Shown here: piece by piece, positions 6,480 to 14,550 of the stretch
Numbering within the stretch: the stretch's first letter is position 1
Layout: the number at the start of each line of letters is the position of its first letter
NCBI GenBank assembly: GCA_934654815.1
Contig: CAKUGU010000022.1
Location: forward strand, 1-38,719
Direction: 5' to 3'
DNA: 38,719 nucleotides
Origin: an uncultured Ellagibacter sp.
GTDB lineage: Bacteria; Actinomycetota; Coriobacteriia; Coriobacteriales; Eggerthellaceae
Made by a program: the position numbers and the translations under genes
The notes under the pieces: model-generated
Told to the model about the DNA's origin: nothing
Database searches by the model: none
Seen by the model: the letters and a program-made list of their open reading frames with translations, nothing else

Positions 6480-8393
6480 CTAGTCGCGGCGGACGCTCAT
6501 GCAGCGCATGGCGTTCAAAATCGCGAGGATGGCGACGCCCACGTCGGCGAAGACGGCGAGCCACATGTTGGCGATGCCGAGAGCCGCCAGGATGAGCACG
6601 ACGAACTTCACGCCGAGCGCGAACACGATGTTCTGCCAGGCGATGCCCATCGTCTTGCGCGCGATATGGACGGCGCGCGCGATGTTGGAGGGCTTGTCGT
6701 CCATGAGGACGATGTCCGCGGCCTCGATTGCGGCGTCGGAGCCCATCGCGCCCATCGCGATGCCGATGTCGGCGCGCGTGAGCACGGGCGCGTCGTTGAT
6801 GCCGTCGCCGACGAAGGCGAGCTTGCCCTTCTCGGAGGTCTGCGCGAGCAGGCTTTCCACCTGTTCAACCTTGTCTTGCGGCAGAAGCTGCGCATGGAAC
6901 TCATCGATGCCGAGGGACTGCGCAACGGCGCGGGCGACGTCGGTCCGGTCGCCGGTGAGCATGACGGTGCGCTTCACGCCGGCTTTCTTCAGCTCTGTGA
7001 TGGCTTCGGCGGCATCTTCCTTCACGACGTCGGCGATGACGATGTGGCCGATGTAGGCGCCGTCGAGCGACACGTGGAGGATCGTTCCCGTGAGTTCGCA
7101 TTCGTGCCAGGCGATGCCGTCCTGCTCCATGAGCTTGTCGTTCCCGACGGCGACGACGTGCTCGTCGATGTGCGCGCGCACGCCGTGGCCGCTTTCCTCC
7201 TTCACGTCGAGGATGCGCGCGCGGTCGATCTCGCCCGTGTAGGCCTGCTTGACCGAGAGCGCGATCGGGTGGTCGGAATACGTTTCGGCGTAGGCAGCCA
7301 TGGAAAGCACGAGGTCGGGGTCGACATTCGCCTCGCTGTGCACGGCGACGACGTTGAACGTGCCGTCGGTGAGCGTGCCGGTCTTGTCGAACACCACTGT
7401 TTCCACCTTCGCGAGCGTTTCAAGGTAGTTCGACCCCTTGACGAGGATGCCGACCTTCGAGGCGCCGCCGATTCCGCCGAAGAACGACAGGGGAACCGAG
7501 ATGACGAGCGCGCAGGGGCAGCTCACGACGAGGAAGGTGAGTCCGCGGAGGATCCAATCCGACCAGGCGCCGGCGCCGAAGAGCGGCGGCACGATGGCGA
7601 GGAGCAGCGCCACGATGACGACGGCGGGCGTGTAGTAGCGCGCGAACCGCGTGATGAAGTTCTCGGTGCGTGCCTTCTTCGCGGATGCGTTCTCCACGAG
7701 CTCGAGGATGCGGCTCACGGTCGACTCGCCGAAGGGCTTCGTGGTACGGATGGTGAGCACGCCGGTGAGGTTCACGCAGCCGGAGAACACGTCTGCGCCC
7801 TCCTCCACGACGCGCGGGACGGCCTCGCCGGTAAGGGCCGCCGTGTCGAGCTGGGATGACCCCTTCACGACGACGCCGTCGATGGGTACGCGCTCGCCCG
7901 CCTTCACGACGATCTCGTCGCCGACTTCCACTTCGTCGGGGTCGACTTCGACGAGCTCGCCGTCCTGCATGATATTGGCGTAGTCGGGTGCGATGTCCAT
8001 CATATCGGCGATGGATTTGCGGCTCTTGCCGACGGCGTAGCTCTGGAAGAGCTCGCCGACCTGGTAGAACAGCATTACCGCCGCGCCTTCCGCCATGTGC
8101 GGGCCCGTTTCGGGGAAGAACACCATCGCGAACGCGCCGACGGTGGCGATGGTCATGAGAAGGTTCTCGTCGAACAGCTGGCCGTGCCCGATGTTCTTGA
8201 CGGCCTTGATGAGCACGTCGTAGCCGGCGATGAGGTAGGGGATGAGGAAAAGCGCGAACTCGAGGTAGACCGCGTTCGTCTCGCTGCCGAGCCAGGTGCC
8301 AAGCGGCAGGAACTCCGTCGCGGCGAAGACGACGAAGAAGATGATGAGCGCGACGATGATGCGGTTGCGCCATTTGATCTGCTTTTTGTTCAT
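6480..8393 (-). CDS. P1B-type heavy-metal-transporting ATPase (zinc/cadmium/lead)
   Basis: Exports soft divalent metal ions using ATP. The 637 residues show an N-terminal membrane region, the actuator TGEA (188-191), the transmembrane metal site CPC (292-294), the phosphorylated aspartate in DKTGTLT (Asp336), SDHPIA of the nucleotide domain and GDGINDAP. The last membrane pair carries a Lys (GVKFVV) and an Asp (FADVGVA) as in the Zn/Cd/Pb class (ZntA, CadA) rather than copper pumps. No N-terminal HMA metal-binding domain is present; that domain is encoded separately upstream (8607-8825). The ribosome site is weak. It is the third gene of an ArsR-HMA-ATPase operon, reached only after a 177-bp palindromic element. 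Confidence 0.92.
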   Translation of the reverse strand: MNKKQIKWRNRIIVALIIFFVVFAATEFLPLGTWLGSETNAVYLEFALFLIPYLIAGYDVLIKAVKNIGHGQLFDENLLMTIATVGAFAMVFFPETGPHMAEGAAVMLFYQVGELFQSYAVGKSRKSIADMMDIAPDYANIMQDGELVEVDPDEVEVGDEIVVKAGERVPIDGVVVKGSSQLDTAALTGEAVPRVVEEGADVFSGCVNLTGVLTIRTTKPFGESTVSRILELVENASAKKARTENFITRFARYYTPAVVIVALLLAIVPPLFGAGAWSDWILRGLTFLVVSCPCALVISVPLSFFGGIGGASKVGILVKGSNYLETLAKVETVVFDKTGTLTDGTFNVVAVHSEANVDPDLVLSMAAYAETYSDHPIALSVKQAYTGEIDRARILDVKEESGHGVRAHIDEHVVAVGNDKLMEQDGIAWHECELTGTILHVSLDGAYIGHIVIADVVKEDAAEAITELKKAGVKRTVMLTGDRTDVARAVAQSLGIDEFHAQLLPQDKVEQVESLLAQTSEKGKLAFVGDGINDAPVLTRADIGIAMGAMGSDAAIEAADIVLMDDKPSNIARAVHIARKTMGIAWQNIVFALGVKFVVLILAALGIANMWLAVFADVGVAILAILNAMRCMSVRRD

Positions 8394-8413
8394 GGGTGTG
8401 TGTGGACCTGTCC

Positions 8414-8590
8414 GTCCCGCTTGCCGGGTGCCGCGCCGGTTCTCTGCTCCCCGCTTTCGCTGCTCGCTGAAACGCTCTGCGTTTCAGCTCGTGCGCTTCG
8501 CTCTCTCATGTTTTATTGAGCGCGCTTTGCGCGTGAGGAGTTGGCTTTCGAGAGTCGCAGAGAACCGGCGCAGCACCCGGCAAGCGGGAC
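8414..8590. repeat. Palindromic element with 34-bp arms inside the metal operon
   Basis: The arms 8414-8447 and 8557-8590 are complementary at 33 of 34 positions. Between them are a perfect ten-base hairpin (8466-8475 with 8479-8488, loop TCT) and a CGCGC/GCGCG hairpin (8521-8533). No reading frame or transposase is present. It fits a MITE- or BIME-like repeat, or a long structured intercistronic RNA; no T run follows on the transcribed strand. Confidence 0.8.
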
Positions 8591-8606
8591 TGCCTGGGGC
8601 TTTTCG

Positions 8607-8825
8607 CTAGCGGACGATGTTGCAGTCGGGTTCGAACTTGTGGATGGCCTTCTGCGCCTCGTCGAGGATTTCCTCGAAGCGGTCGTCGTCGGCGACGAGG
8701 GTCATCTTCGCCATCATGAAGTTCACGGTGCACTTTTCCACGCCGGGAAGCTCGCTGATGGCATCCTGCATCTTCGCGGCGCAGTTGGCGCAGTCGAGAT
8801 CTTCGAGCTTGAACGATTTACGCAT
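8607..8825 (-). CDS. Stand-alone HMA heavy-metal-binding protein
   Basis: A 72-residue ferredoxin-like HMA domain protein with the metal motif DCANC (Cys12, Cys15). The preceding Asp is typical of domains from zinc/cadmium pumps. It probably collects Zn(II) or Cd(II) in the cytoplasm and delivers it to, or regulates, the P-type ATPase encoded next, which lacks this domain. AAAGGAA lies five bases before ATG. It follows the ArsR gene by 83 bases in the same operon. A copper-chaperone reading is less likely given the neighbouring ATPase and the DCxxC form. Confidence 0.88.
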   Translation of the reverse strand: MRKSFKLEDLDCANCAAKMQDAISELPGVEKCTVNFMMAKMTLVADDDRFEEILDEAQKAIHKFEPDCNIVR

Positions 8826-8908
8826 GGGGGTTCCTTTCGGTTGATGCTGAGCTTCTATGGTGAACCGTTGTTTCGGCAGGTTCCGGGATGGTTCGCCTTT
8901 CGTGAGGC

Positions 8909-9331
8909 TTATTCGCAGATGTGCGTCATGCCTTGGGCGAGCATGGTGTAGACGTGGTTGTCGGACAGCGAGTAGATGACGTTTTTGCCGTCGCGCTGGA
9001 ATTTCACGAGGCGCGCCTGCTTGAGCGTGCGGAGCTGGTGCGACACCGCGCTTTGCGTGGCGCCGACGATGTCGGCGATGTCGGCGACGCAGCGGCTTTC
9101 GCCCATGAGCGCGTAGAGGATCTTGATGCGCGTGGTGTCGGCGAACACTTTGAAGAGGTCGGCCAGGTCGTAGAGCAGCTCCTCGTCGGGCATCTCGTCG
9201 AAAAGGCAGGACGTCTCCTCACGGTTGCAGCTGCACGGGCAGTTCGCCTCGACGGGCGAGGGCTTGTCATCCTCCGCGCCGCTCACGATCGATTCCGCCT
9301 CTTGCACGATGCGGCTTGCGCTCTCCGCCAT
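8909..9331 (-). CDS. ArsR/SmtB-family metal-sensing repressor
   Basis: A 140-residue winged-helix repressor that should release DNA when zinc, cadmium or lead binds. The core has DLFKVFADTTRIKILYAL, the recognition helix region GATQSAVSHQLRTLKQARLV and the wing RDGKNVIYSL. The C-terminal helix SDNHVYTMLAQGMTHICE carries the Asp, His, His and Glu of an alpha-5 metal site. The N-terminal extension holds Cys31, Cys33, Cys35 and Cys42, possible extra thiol ligands as in cadmium/lead sensors, and a further Cys occurs in ESRCVADI. First gene of the efflux operon, with its own promoter and a 14-2-14 inverted repeat just upstream, so autoregulation is expected. Confidence 0.92.
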   Translation of the reverse strand: MAESASRIVQEAESIVSGAEDDKPSPVEANCPCSCNREETSCLFDEMPDEELLYDLADLFKVFADTTRIKILYALMGESRCVADIADIVGATQSAVSHQLRTLKQARLVKFQRDGKNVIYSLSDNHVYTMLAQGMTHICE

Positions 9332-9369
9332 AGCGAGTCCTTTCTGTCATCTCTGCGTGCTCATTCACT

Positions 9370-9399
9370 TATACATATGAGCAACTGTTCATAAGTATA
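9370..9399. promoter_or_regulatory. Putative ArsR operator
   Basis: Inverted repeat of two 14-base arms separated by AC (9370-9383 and 9386-9399), with 12 of 14 positions complementary; the core is TGAGCA-AC-TGTTCA. The form matches the 12-2-12 sites of ArsR/SmtB sensors. It overlaps the -10 box and lies 38 bases upstream of the ArsR start. Confidence 0.75.
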
Positions 9400-9421
9400 G
9401 GAAGGGTGTACGCGCTGTCAA
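9394..9421 (-). promoter_or_regulatory. Promoter of the metal-efflux operon
   Basis: On the minus strand TTGACA (9416-9421) is followed after 16 bases by TATACT (9394-9399). The -10 box forms one end of the putative ArsR operator. Confidence 0.8.
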
Positions 9422-9426
9422 GGGGG

Positions 9427-9469
9427 AGAAAAAAATCGCCCGCCTTCGGCAGAGGAAGACGGGCGATTC
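9427..9469 (-). terminator. Terminator of the ABC transporter pair
   Basis: Read on the minus strand, AATCGCCCG pairs with CGGGCGATT, with further pairing inside the loop (TCTTC with GAAGG), followed by a run of seven T residues. It stands 23 bases after the permease stop and isolates the ABC genes from the ArsR operon promoter. Confidence 0.85.
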
Positions 9470-9491
9470 GCGGCAAGGGGCAGGCTCGATG

Positions 9492-12155
9492 CTATTCCTG
9501 CACCTTCAGAGCTTCCGAGAGGCTGACGCGCTTGATGGAACGCGTGTGCAGAAGGGCCACGACGAGGTAGGTTGCGAACCCGATGCCTGCGCATGCGGCC
9601 ATGGACCACCATGGCACGTAGATCTCGATGTTGCCGCTGTACGCGATGAGCATCGCCCGGAAGATCGCCGTGAGCGAGCCGATGATGAGCGGCTCGCACA
9701 GCACGAGCGAGGCTATGACGCACAGGGTGATGGAGCGGATGTACAGGCGCGAGATCTCGCCGTCGCGGTAACCGAACACCTTCATGTAGCTGATCGAGCG
9801 GGCGCTGCGGTCGATCACGGCCTTGGTGAGCAGGTACATGAACAGCAGGAAGATGAACACTGCAAGCCCCACCATCATGCCGATGAGGTCGCTCATCATG
9901 CCGATGAACTGGTCGCCTACGGCGCGCATGTCGTCGGGCGTGGTGTCGCCGGCGTAGTAGCGGGAATCGAGGGAAAGCTGCTCGTCGCTTGCGTAGCCGT
10001 TGAAGTACGCGCCGTCGTTGCCGAAGAGCTCGTTGAAATCGTCGATGCCCATATAGACGTTCATGTCCGACTTCGATCCCCATGTGTCGCCGGAGCCGGC
10101 GTATTCGAGGGAGTAGTCCTTGTCTTCGAACTTGTCATGGAAGCTTACGCTTTGCCCCTCTTTCCAGCCGAACTTGTCGAGGAGCCCCGCGCCGAAGACG
10201 ACGCGGCCGCCGCCGACGTTCAGGCCCTTCCAGTAGCGTGAATCGGGCGAAATGCCGTAGACGGCCACGGTTTCCTCACCGTTTCCGTTGCCGCGGTCGT
10301 ATTGCAGCTGGTAGACGGCGTACTTCTCGGCCTGGGCGATCTTCTCCGCGCCGTTGTCGGTCGTGTTCACGGGGTGGACGTCGTCGTTGTCGGCGTCGAT
10401 CTTGGACGCTTCCTCGATAAGGCCCTCGGTTTCGTCGCGGTCGCAGCCAAGGGCTTGGGCGACCTCGTCGAGGCTTTCGTAGAGCGCGTCTTTCTTTTCT
10501 TGGGCTTTCGCGAGTGCTTCGGTGGCTGCTTGCATGTTCTCGATGCTGGGCGATGCCGCAAGTGCGTCGGCAGCCGCTTGGGCCTCATCTGCGGCCTCCT
10601 CGAGGTCGTCTTCGGCGTCCTGCGTCGTGGAGAGAAGCGCGCCGTCGACCGATTGCAGGCGCTCGAGTGCGGCCCACTGCGCGCGTTCCTCGGAGGTGCC
10701 TTCGAGCTCGAGCGGGGCTTTGAGCGTGTACTGGTGGTTGGCGACGAGGCTCGTCTCGAGGTTGTCCGCATAGTGCGTCATCGTGGGGAGGACCGCAAGC
10801 CCGAAGAGGAGCAGCAGGGAACCGAACGCGATGCCCACGAAGAGCGTGGCGAAGTTGCCGAGGTTGCGCAGGAAGATGCGCAGGCGGAAGCGCGCGACGA
10901 AGCTCATCTTCTCCGGCAGGCGCACCCCGCGCTTGGTGCCCGACTTGCCGCTCGCCTCGTGCCGCAGGAACTGCAGCGGGGTCTTCCGCGTCTTTCGGAG
11001 AAGCCCCGCAAGCGTGATGAGGATGAGCGCGGCCGCGGGGACCACGGCGCACTTGACGAAGATCGCCCAGTCCCAGTAGATGCGAAACGGCGGGAGGCTG
11101 TAGGAGCCGTAGTAGAGGTTGCGCATGGGCTCGGTGAAGAACGCGAGCCCGAGGGCGGTGCCTAGAAGCGAGGCGAGCACGCCCACGACGGCGGGGAGCG
11201 TGAGGTAGTGCAGCACGATCTCACGGCGGCGGTAACCGCTGGCGAGCAGCGTGCCGATGACGGCGCTTTCCTCCTCGATGGTGGCGTCGGTGAGAACCAC
11301 GAAGACGAAGGCCATGATCACGATGATGATGTCGAGCAGCGTCGTCCACATCATGGAGTCGCCGTCCACGTCGTCGCGCGCGTAGCCGATGCCCTGGTTG
11401 GAATCCGCGTCGATGAGGTCGTCCACGCGCGCATCCGCGCCTTCGAGCGCGCTCACCATGTCCTTCTCCGCGTCGGTGCGCTCGGCGACCGAGAGGTTGC
11501 GGTCGTCGAAGGCGAACGAGTAGGTGTAGGTGGGCGCGCCGCCTGCGCCTTCGAGCGCGGCGAACCCGGCGTCTGCGACCTCGGCCACGCCGTAGGTGAG
11601 GGTGTTCACCGTGAAGTCCGAATTGTTGAGGAAGAGCGCCTGGCTGTCGGGCTGGGTCATGATGCCGCAGACGGTGTAGGCGCGCCCGCAGAGCTCGACC
11701 TCGTCGCCTACGTTAAGGCCGTTGTTCGTGGCGAAGACGCGGTCGATGGCGACCTCGTCGTCCGCCTGAGGCTTTTCGCCCTCGCAGTAGGACGCGATGT
11801 CGATATCGGTGCGATGCGCATAGGTGCGCAGCGTCCGCTTGGTGCCGTCGTCTGCAGGTTTTTTCAGGGTAGCGTCGATGGAGAAGTTCTCGTAGAGCGT
11901 GACGCCGCCGGCCTCCTTCGCGGCGTCCTCGGCGGCTTCTATCTGCTCGTCGGTTGCCTCGAACGCCGTCATCACGCGGCCGTCCTCGATCGTGTACTCG
12001 TCGCGCATGTCGTCGATGAGGGTTCCGATGGAATGCGCGGCGAGCAGGAAGCCCGACGTGAGGGCGATCGCGCCGCACATGAGCAGGAAGAGCCCGAGGT
12101 ATTTACCGATGTTGTTGCGCAGCTCGCGGGGGAGCCGCTTGGCGAGGGGAGTCAT
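9492..12155 (-). CDS. FtsX-like ABC transporter permease
   Basis: An 887-residue membrane protein of the MacB/FtsX mechanotransmission type. An N-terminal membrane helix (about 15-40) is followed by an extracytoplasmic domain, a first three-helix FtsX block (about 240-400), a connecting helix (near 455-480), a second large extracytoplasmic part that contains a long Ala/Glu-rich coiled coil (about 525-625), and a second FtsX block at the C-terminus. Such proteins with paired blocks export peptides, antibiotics or lipoproteins, or act in envelope remodelling. The ATG at 12155 is chosen because it starts the typical MTPLAKRLPRELRNN sequence and follows the ATPase stop by seven bases, implying coupled translation. 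The substrate cannot be told from sequence. Confidence 0.88.
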   Translation of the reverse strand: MTPLAKRLPRELRNNIGKYLGLFLLMCGAIALTSGFLLAAHSIGTLIDDMRDEYTIEDGRVMTAFEATDEQIEAAEDAAKEAGGVTLYENFSIDATLKKPADDGTKRTLRTYAHRTDIDIASYCEGEKPQADDEVAIDRVFATNNGLNVGDEVELCGRAYTVCGIMTQPDSQALFLNNSDFTVNTLTYGVAEVADAGFAALEGAGGAPTYTYSFAFDDRNLSVAERTDAEKDMVSALEGADARVDDLIDADSNQGIGYARDDVDGDSMMWTTLLDIIIVIMAFVFVVLTDATIEEESAVIGTLLASGYRRREIVLHYLTLPAVVGVLASLLGTALGLAFFTEPMRNLYYGSYSLPPFRIYWDWAIFVKCAVVPAAALILITLAGLLRKTRKTPLQFLRHEASGKSGTKRGVRLPEKMSFVARFRLRIFLRNLGNFATLFVGIAFGSLLLLFGLAVLPTMTHYADNLETSLVANHQYTLKAPLELEGTSEERAQWAALERLQSVDGALLSTTQDAEDDLEEAADEAQAAADALAASPSIENMQAATEALAKAQEKKDALYESLDEVAQALGCDRDETEGLIEEASKIDADNDDVHPVNTTDNGAEKIAQAEKYAVYQLQYDRGNGNGEETVAVYGISPDSRYWKGLNVGGGRVVFGAGLLDKFGWKEGQSVSFHDKFEDKDYSLEYAGSGDTWGSKSDMNVYMGIDDFNELFGNDGAYFNGYASDEQLSLDSRYYAGDTTPDDMRAVGDQFIGMMSDLIGMMVGLAVFIFLLFMYLLTKAVIDRSARSISYMKVFGYRDGEISRLYIRSITLCVIASLVLCEPLIIGSLTAIFRAMLIAYSGNIEIYVPWWSMAACAGIGFATYLVVALLHTRSIKRVSLSEALKVQE

Positions 12156-12162
12156 CGCGCGC

Positions 12163-12879
12163 CTACCAATCGAGCTCGGCGGCGGGCACGGGCGATGCGT
12201 TGACCTCGTCGTCGGCCAGGACGCCGTCGTGCAGGCGCAGCACACGGTCGGCCATGCGGGCGATGGCGGCGTTGTGCGTCACGATGACGAGGGTGCAGCC
12301 GTACTTCCGGTTCACGTGCTCGATGAGCGCGAGCACTTCCTTGGAGGTTTTGTAGTCGAGGGCGCCTGTGGGCTCGTCGCAGAGGATGAGCCCCGGGTTC
12401 TTCACGAGGGCGCGCCCGATGGCGCAGCGCTGCTGTTGGCCGCCCGACACCTGGCGGGGGAACTTGTCGCGCTGCTCCCAGAGGCCAAGCGAGCGCAGAA
12501 GGTCGTCGATGGGCAGGGGGTCGTCGGAAAGGTGGGCGGTGACCTCGATGTTCTCGCGGATGGTGAGGTCGGGCACGAGGTTGTAGAACTGGAAGACGAA
12601 CCCGAGCTCGCGGCGGCGGTATTCGCCGAGGTCCTTGTCGGAAAGGGCGGTGAGCTCGACGCCGTTCACGCTGATGCTGCCGGAATCGGCCGGTTCGAGC
12701 CCGCCGACGAGGTTCAGGAACGTCGATTTCCCCGACCCGGAAGGGCCGAGGAGGACGCAGATGCTGCCGGCGTCGATGCTCGTCGAGACGTTCTTGAGCA
12801 CCGTCGTCTTCGCGTCGCCTTCGCCGTAATGCTTGCAGAGGCCGGAAACGACGAGGTAGGGGGAGGTGTGTTCTGGCAC
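12163..12879 (-). CDS. ABC transporter ATP-binding protein (MacB/LolD type)
   Basis: A 238-residue ATPase energising the FtsX-like permease encoded just downstream. It shows Walker A GPSGSGKS (45-52), a Q-loop in [13 protein letters not shown], signature VSGGQQQR, Walker [13 protein letters not shown] and the switch histidine in IVTHN. The TGALD form and DLTIRENI segment are typical of the LolD/MacB/FtsE class. A GGAG lies upstream of the ATG. Upstream DNA has TTAG/CTAA repeats, including a 14-bp palindrome at 12923-12936, which suggests control by a repressor not seen in the window. Confidence 0.92.
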   Translation of the reverse strand: MPEHTSPYLVVSGLCKHYGEGDAKTTVLKNVSTSIDAGSICVLLGPSGSGKSTFLNLVGGLEPADSGSISVNGVELTALSDKDLGEYRRRELGFVFQFYNLVPDLTIRENIEVTAHLSDDPLPIDDLLRSLGLWEQRDKFPRQVSGGQQQRCAIGRALVKNPGLILCDEPTGALDYKTSKEVLALIEHVNRKYGCTLVIVTHNAAIARMADRVLRLHDGVLADDEVNASPVPAAELDW

Positions 12880-12922
12880 GCCGAGCTCCTTTCGTTCGGT
12901 AAGTTAGCTAAGGCTTTCAGTT

Positions 12923-12936
12923 AGTTAGGTCTAACT
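12923..12936. promoter_or_regulatory. Operator-like palindrome upstream of the ABC pair
   Basis: AGTTAG-GT-CTAACT, with an additional AGTTAG half-site (12919-12924) and a GTTAGCTAA-like motif near 12903-12911. On the minus strand a TATAAG hexamer (12935-12940) partly overlaps it. A TetR- or MarR-type repressor site is the likely meaning. Confidence 0.5.
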
Positions 12937-13063
12937 TATAGCACGCACCGTTCCGTTTCGCAATGGGGACGATGGGGGATTAATGGGCCGAAATCGCCGC
13001 ATTTTGCAGGCTTCTCGGGTATCATTACGAACTTGCAAACGAAATGAGTTAGAAGGGGATTCT

Positions 13064-14446
13064 ATGGCATCAACGACGGCCCCGGGCCGCTCCTCCTGGT
13101 CGGGGAAGTGGGCCTTCATCCTTGCCGCCGCGGCGTCCGCCGTCGGCTTGGGCAACATGTGGCGGTTCCCGTACCTCGCGGCGAAATACGGCGGCGGCAT
13201 GTTCCTCATCACGTACCTCGTCCTCGTGTTCACGTTCGGCGTGTCGCTTCTGCTGCTCGAAACCGCCATCGGCCGCAAGACCGGCCTTTCGGCCATCGGC
13301 GCGTTCCGCCATTTCGGGAAGAAGTTCATGTTCATCGGCGTGCTGGCGTCGGTGGTGCCGTTCATCATCGTGCCGTACTACTGCATCATCGGCGGCTGGG
13401 TGACGAAGTACGCGTTCTCCTACATCGCGGCGGGGCCCGACGCGATGGCCGACGGCGGCGCGTTCTTCACGGGCTTCATCGCCAACGGCGCGGACAGCTC
13501 GCTGTTCATGCTCATCTTCATGGCTGCGGTGTTCCTCATCGTGGCGCGCGGCGTGAAGGGCGGCATCGAGAAGGCGAACCTCATCATGATGCCCGCGCTT
13601 ATCGTGATGGCCGTCGTGATCGCGGTGTTCACGCTCACGCTGCCGGGCGCCATCGACGGCGCGGCGTACTACCTTATGCCCGACTTCTCGAAGTTCTCGC
13701 CCGAGCTCGTCATCGGCGCGCTCGGCCAGATGTTCTACAGCCTGTCGCTCGCCATGGGCATCATGATCACCTACGGCAGCTACCTCGACAAGAAGTCGAG
13801 CCTGACGCAGTCCGTTTCGCGCATCGGCTGCTTCGATCTGGGCGTGTCGTTCCTCGCGGGCCTCATGATCGTGCCCGCCGCGTTCGTGGCCATGGGGTCG
13901 GGCGAGGCAGTCGCCCAGAACTCGGGCCCGTCGCTCATGTTCGTCATCCTGCCCGAGGTGTTCGCGAACATGGGGGGCATGGCGCCGATCGTCGGCTTCG
14001 TGTTCTTCCTGCTCGTGTTCTTCGCGGCGCTTACGAGCGCCATCTCCCTCACCGAGACGTGCGTGTCCATCATCCAGGACGGCGCCGGGTTCTCCCGCAA
14101 GAAGTCGCTCGTCGTGACCATCGTGTTCATCGTGGTCGCGGGCCTGTTCATCAACTCGGGCTACAACATTTTGTCGTTCATCCAGCCGCTTGGTGAAGGC
14201 TCCACGATCCTCGACTTCGCCGACTTCATCTCGAACTCGGTCATAATGCCGATCGTCGCGCTTCTGACCTGCGTGTTCGTCGGTTGGATCATCAAGCCGA
14301 AGACGCTCATCGACGAGATCCGCATCTCCGCCCCCTTCAAGGCGGCCAAGGCGTGGTCCATCATGATCAAGTACGTGGCGCCCGTGCTCGTGACCGTCAT
14401 CCTGGTCACGGCGCTCGCCCAGTCGCTCGGGATCATGAAGTTCTAA
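13064..14446 (+). CDS. Sodium:neurotransmitter symporter (NSS) family transporter
   Basis: A 460-residue sodium-coupled importer of the LeuT/TnaT type, probably for an amino acid or aromatic amine. The hallmark GLGNMWRFPY (28-37) in the first helix holds the sodium and substrate contacts; GG and KANLIMMPAL segments and about eleven or twelve hydrophobic helices follow. I chose the ATG at 13064, preceded by AGAAGGGGATT; a start at 12983 would add 27 polar residues. It converges with the LysR gene across a shared terminator. The specific substrate cannot be inferred. Confidence 0.92.
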   Translation: MASTTAPGRSSWSGKWAFILAAAASAVGLGNMWRFPYLAAKYGGGMFLITYLVLVFTFGVSLLLLETAIGRKTGLSAIGAFRHFGKKFMFIGVLASVVPFIIVPYYCIIGGWVTKYAFSYIAAGPDAMADGGAFFTGFIANGADSSLFMLIFMAAVFLIVARGVKGGIEKANLIMMPALIVMAVVIAVFTLTLPGAIDGAAYYLMPDFSKFSPELVIGALGQMFYSLSLAMGIMITYGSYLDKKSSLTQSVSRIGCFDLGVSFLAGLMIVPAAFVAMGSGEAVAQNSGPSLMFVILPEVFANMGGMAPIVGFVFFLLVFFAALTSAISLTETCVSIIQDGAGFSRKKSLVVTIVFIVVAGLFINSGYNILSFIQPLGEGSTILDFADFISNSVIMPIVALLTCVFVGWIIKPKTLIDEIRISAPFKAAKAWSIMIKYVAPVLVTVILVTALAQSLGIMKF

Positions 14447-14484
14447 CCGCGCCTTTCGCGCCGCGTGCGCAGACGCTTTCGGGG

Positions 14485-14526
14485 AAACGCCCTCGTGCAG
14501 CTCGACTGCTGCGCGAGGGCGTTTTT
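14485..14526. terminator. Terminator between the symporter and the LysR gene
   Basis: AACGCCCTCG (14486-14495) pairs perfectly with CGAGGGCGTT (14514-14523), with a further GCAG/CTGC stem inside, then TTTTTG on the plus strand. On the minus strand the hairpin is followed by GTTTCCCC, so it may also serve the convergent LysR gene. Confidence 0.85.
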
Positions 14527-14550
14527 GTCGGTTGGGGGTGTACAGAGGAG

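Noticed and set aside
6357..7859. 500-codon open frame opposite the P-type ATPase
   Set aside because: It is the complement of a gene with unambiguous ATPase motifs; the Asp/Val/Arg/His-rich product is typical of antisense frames in GC-rich DNA.
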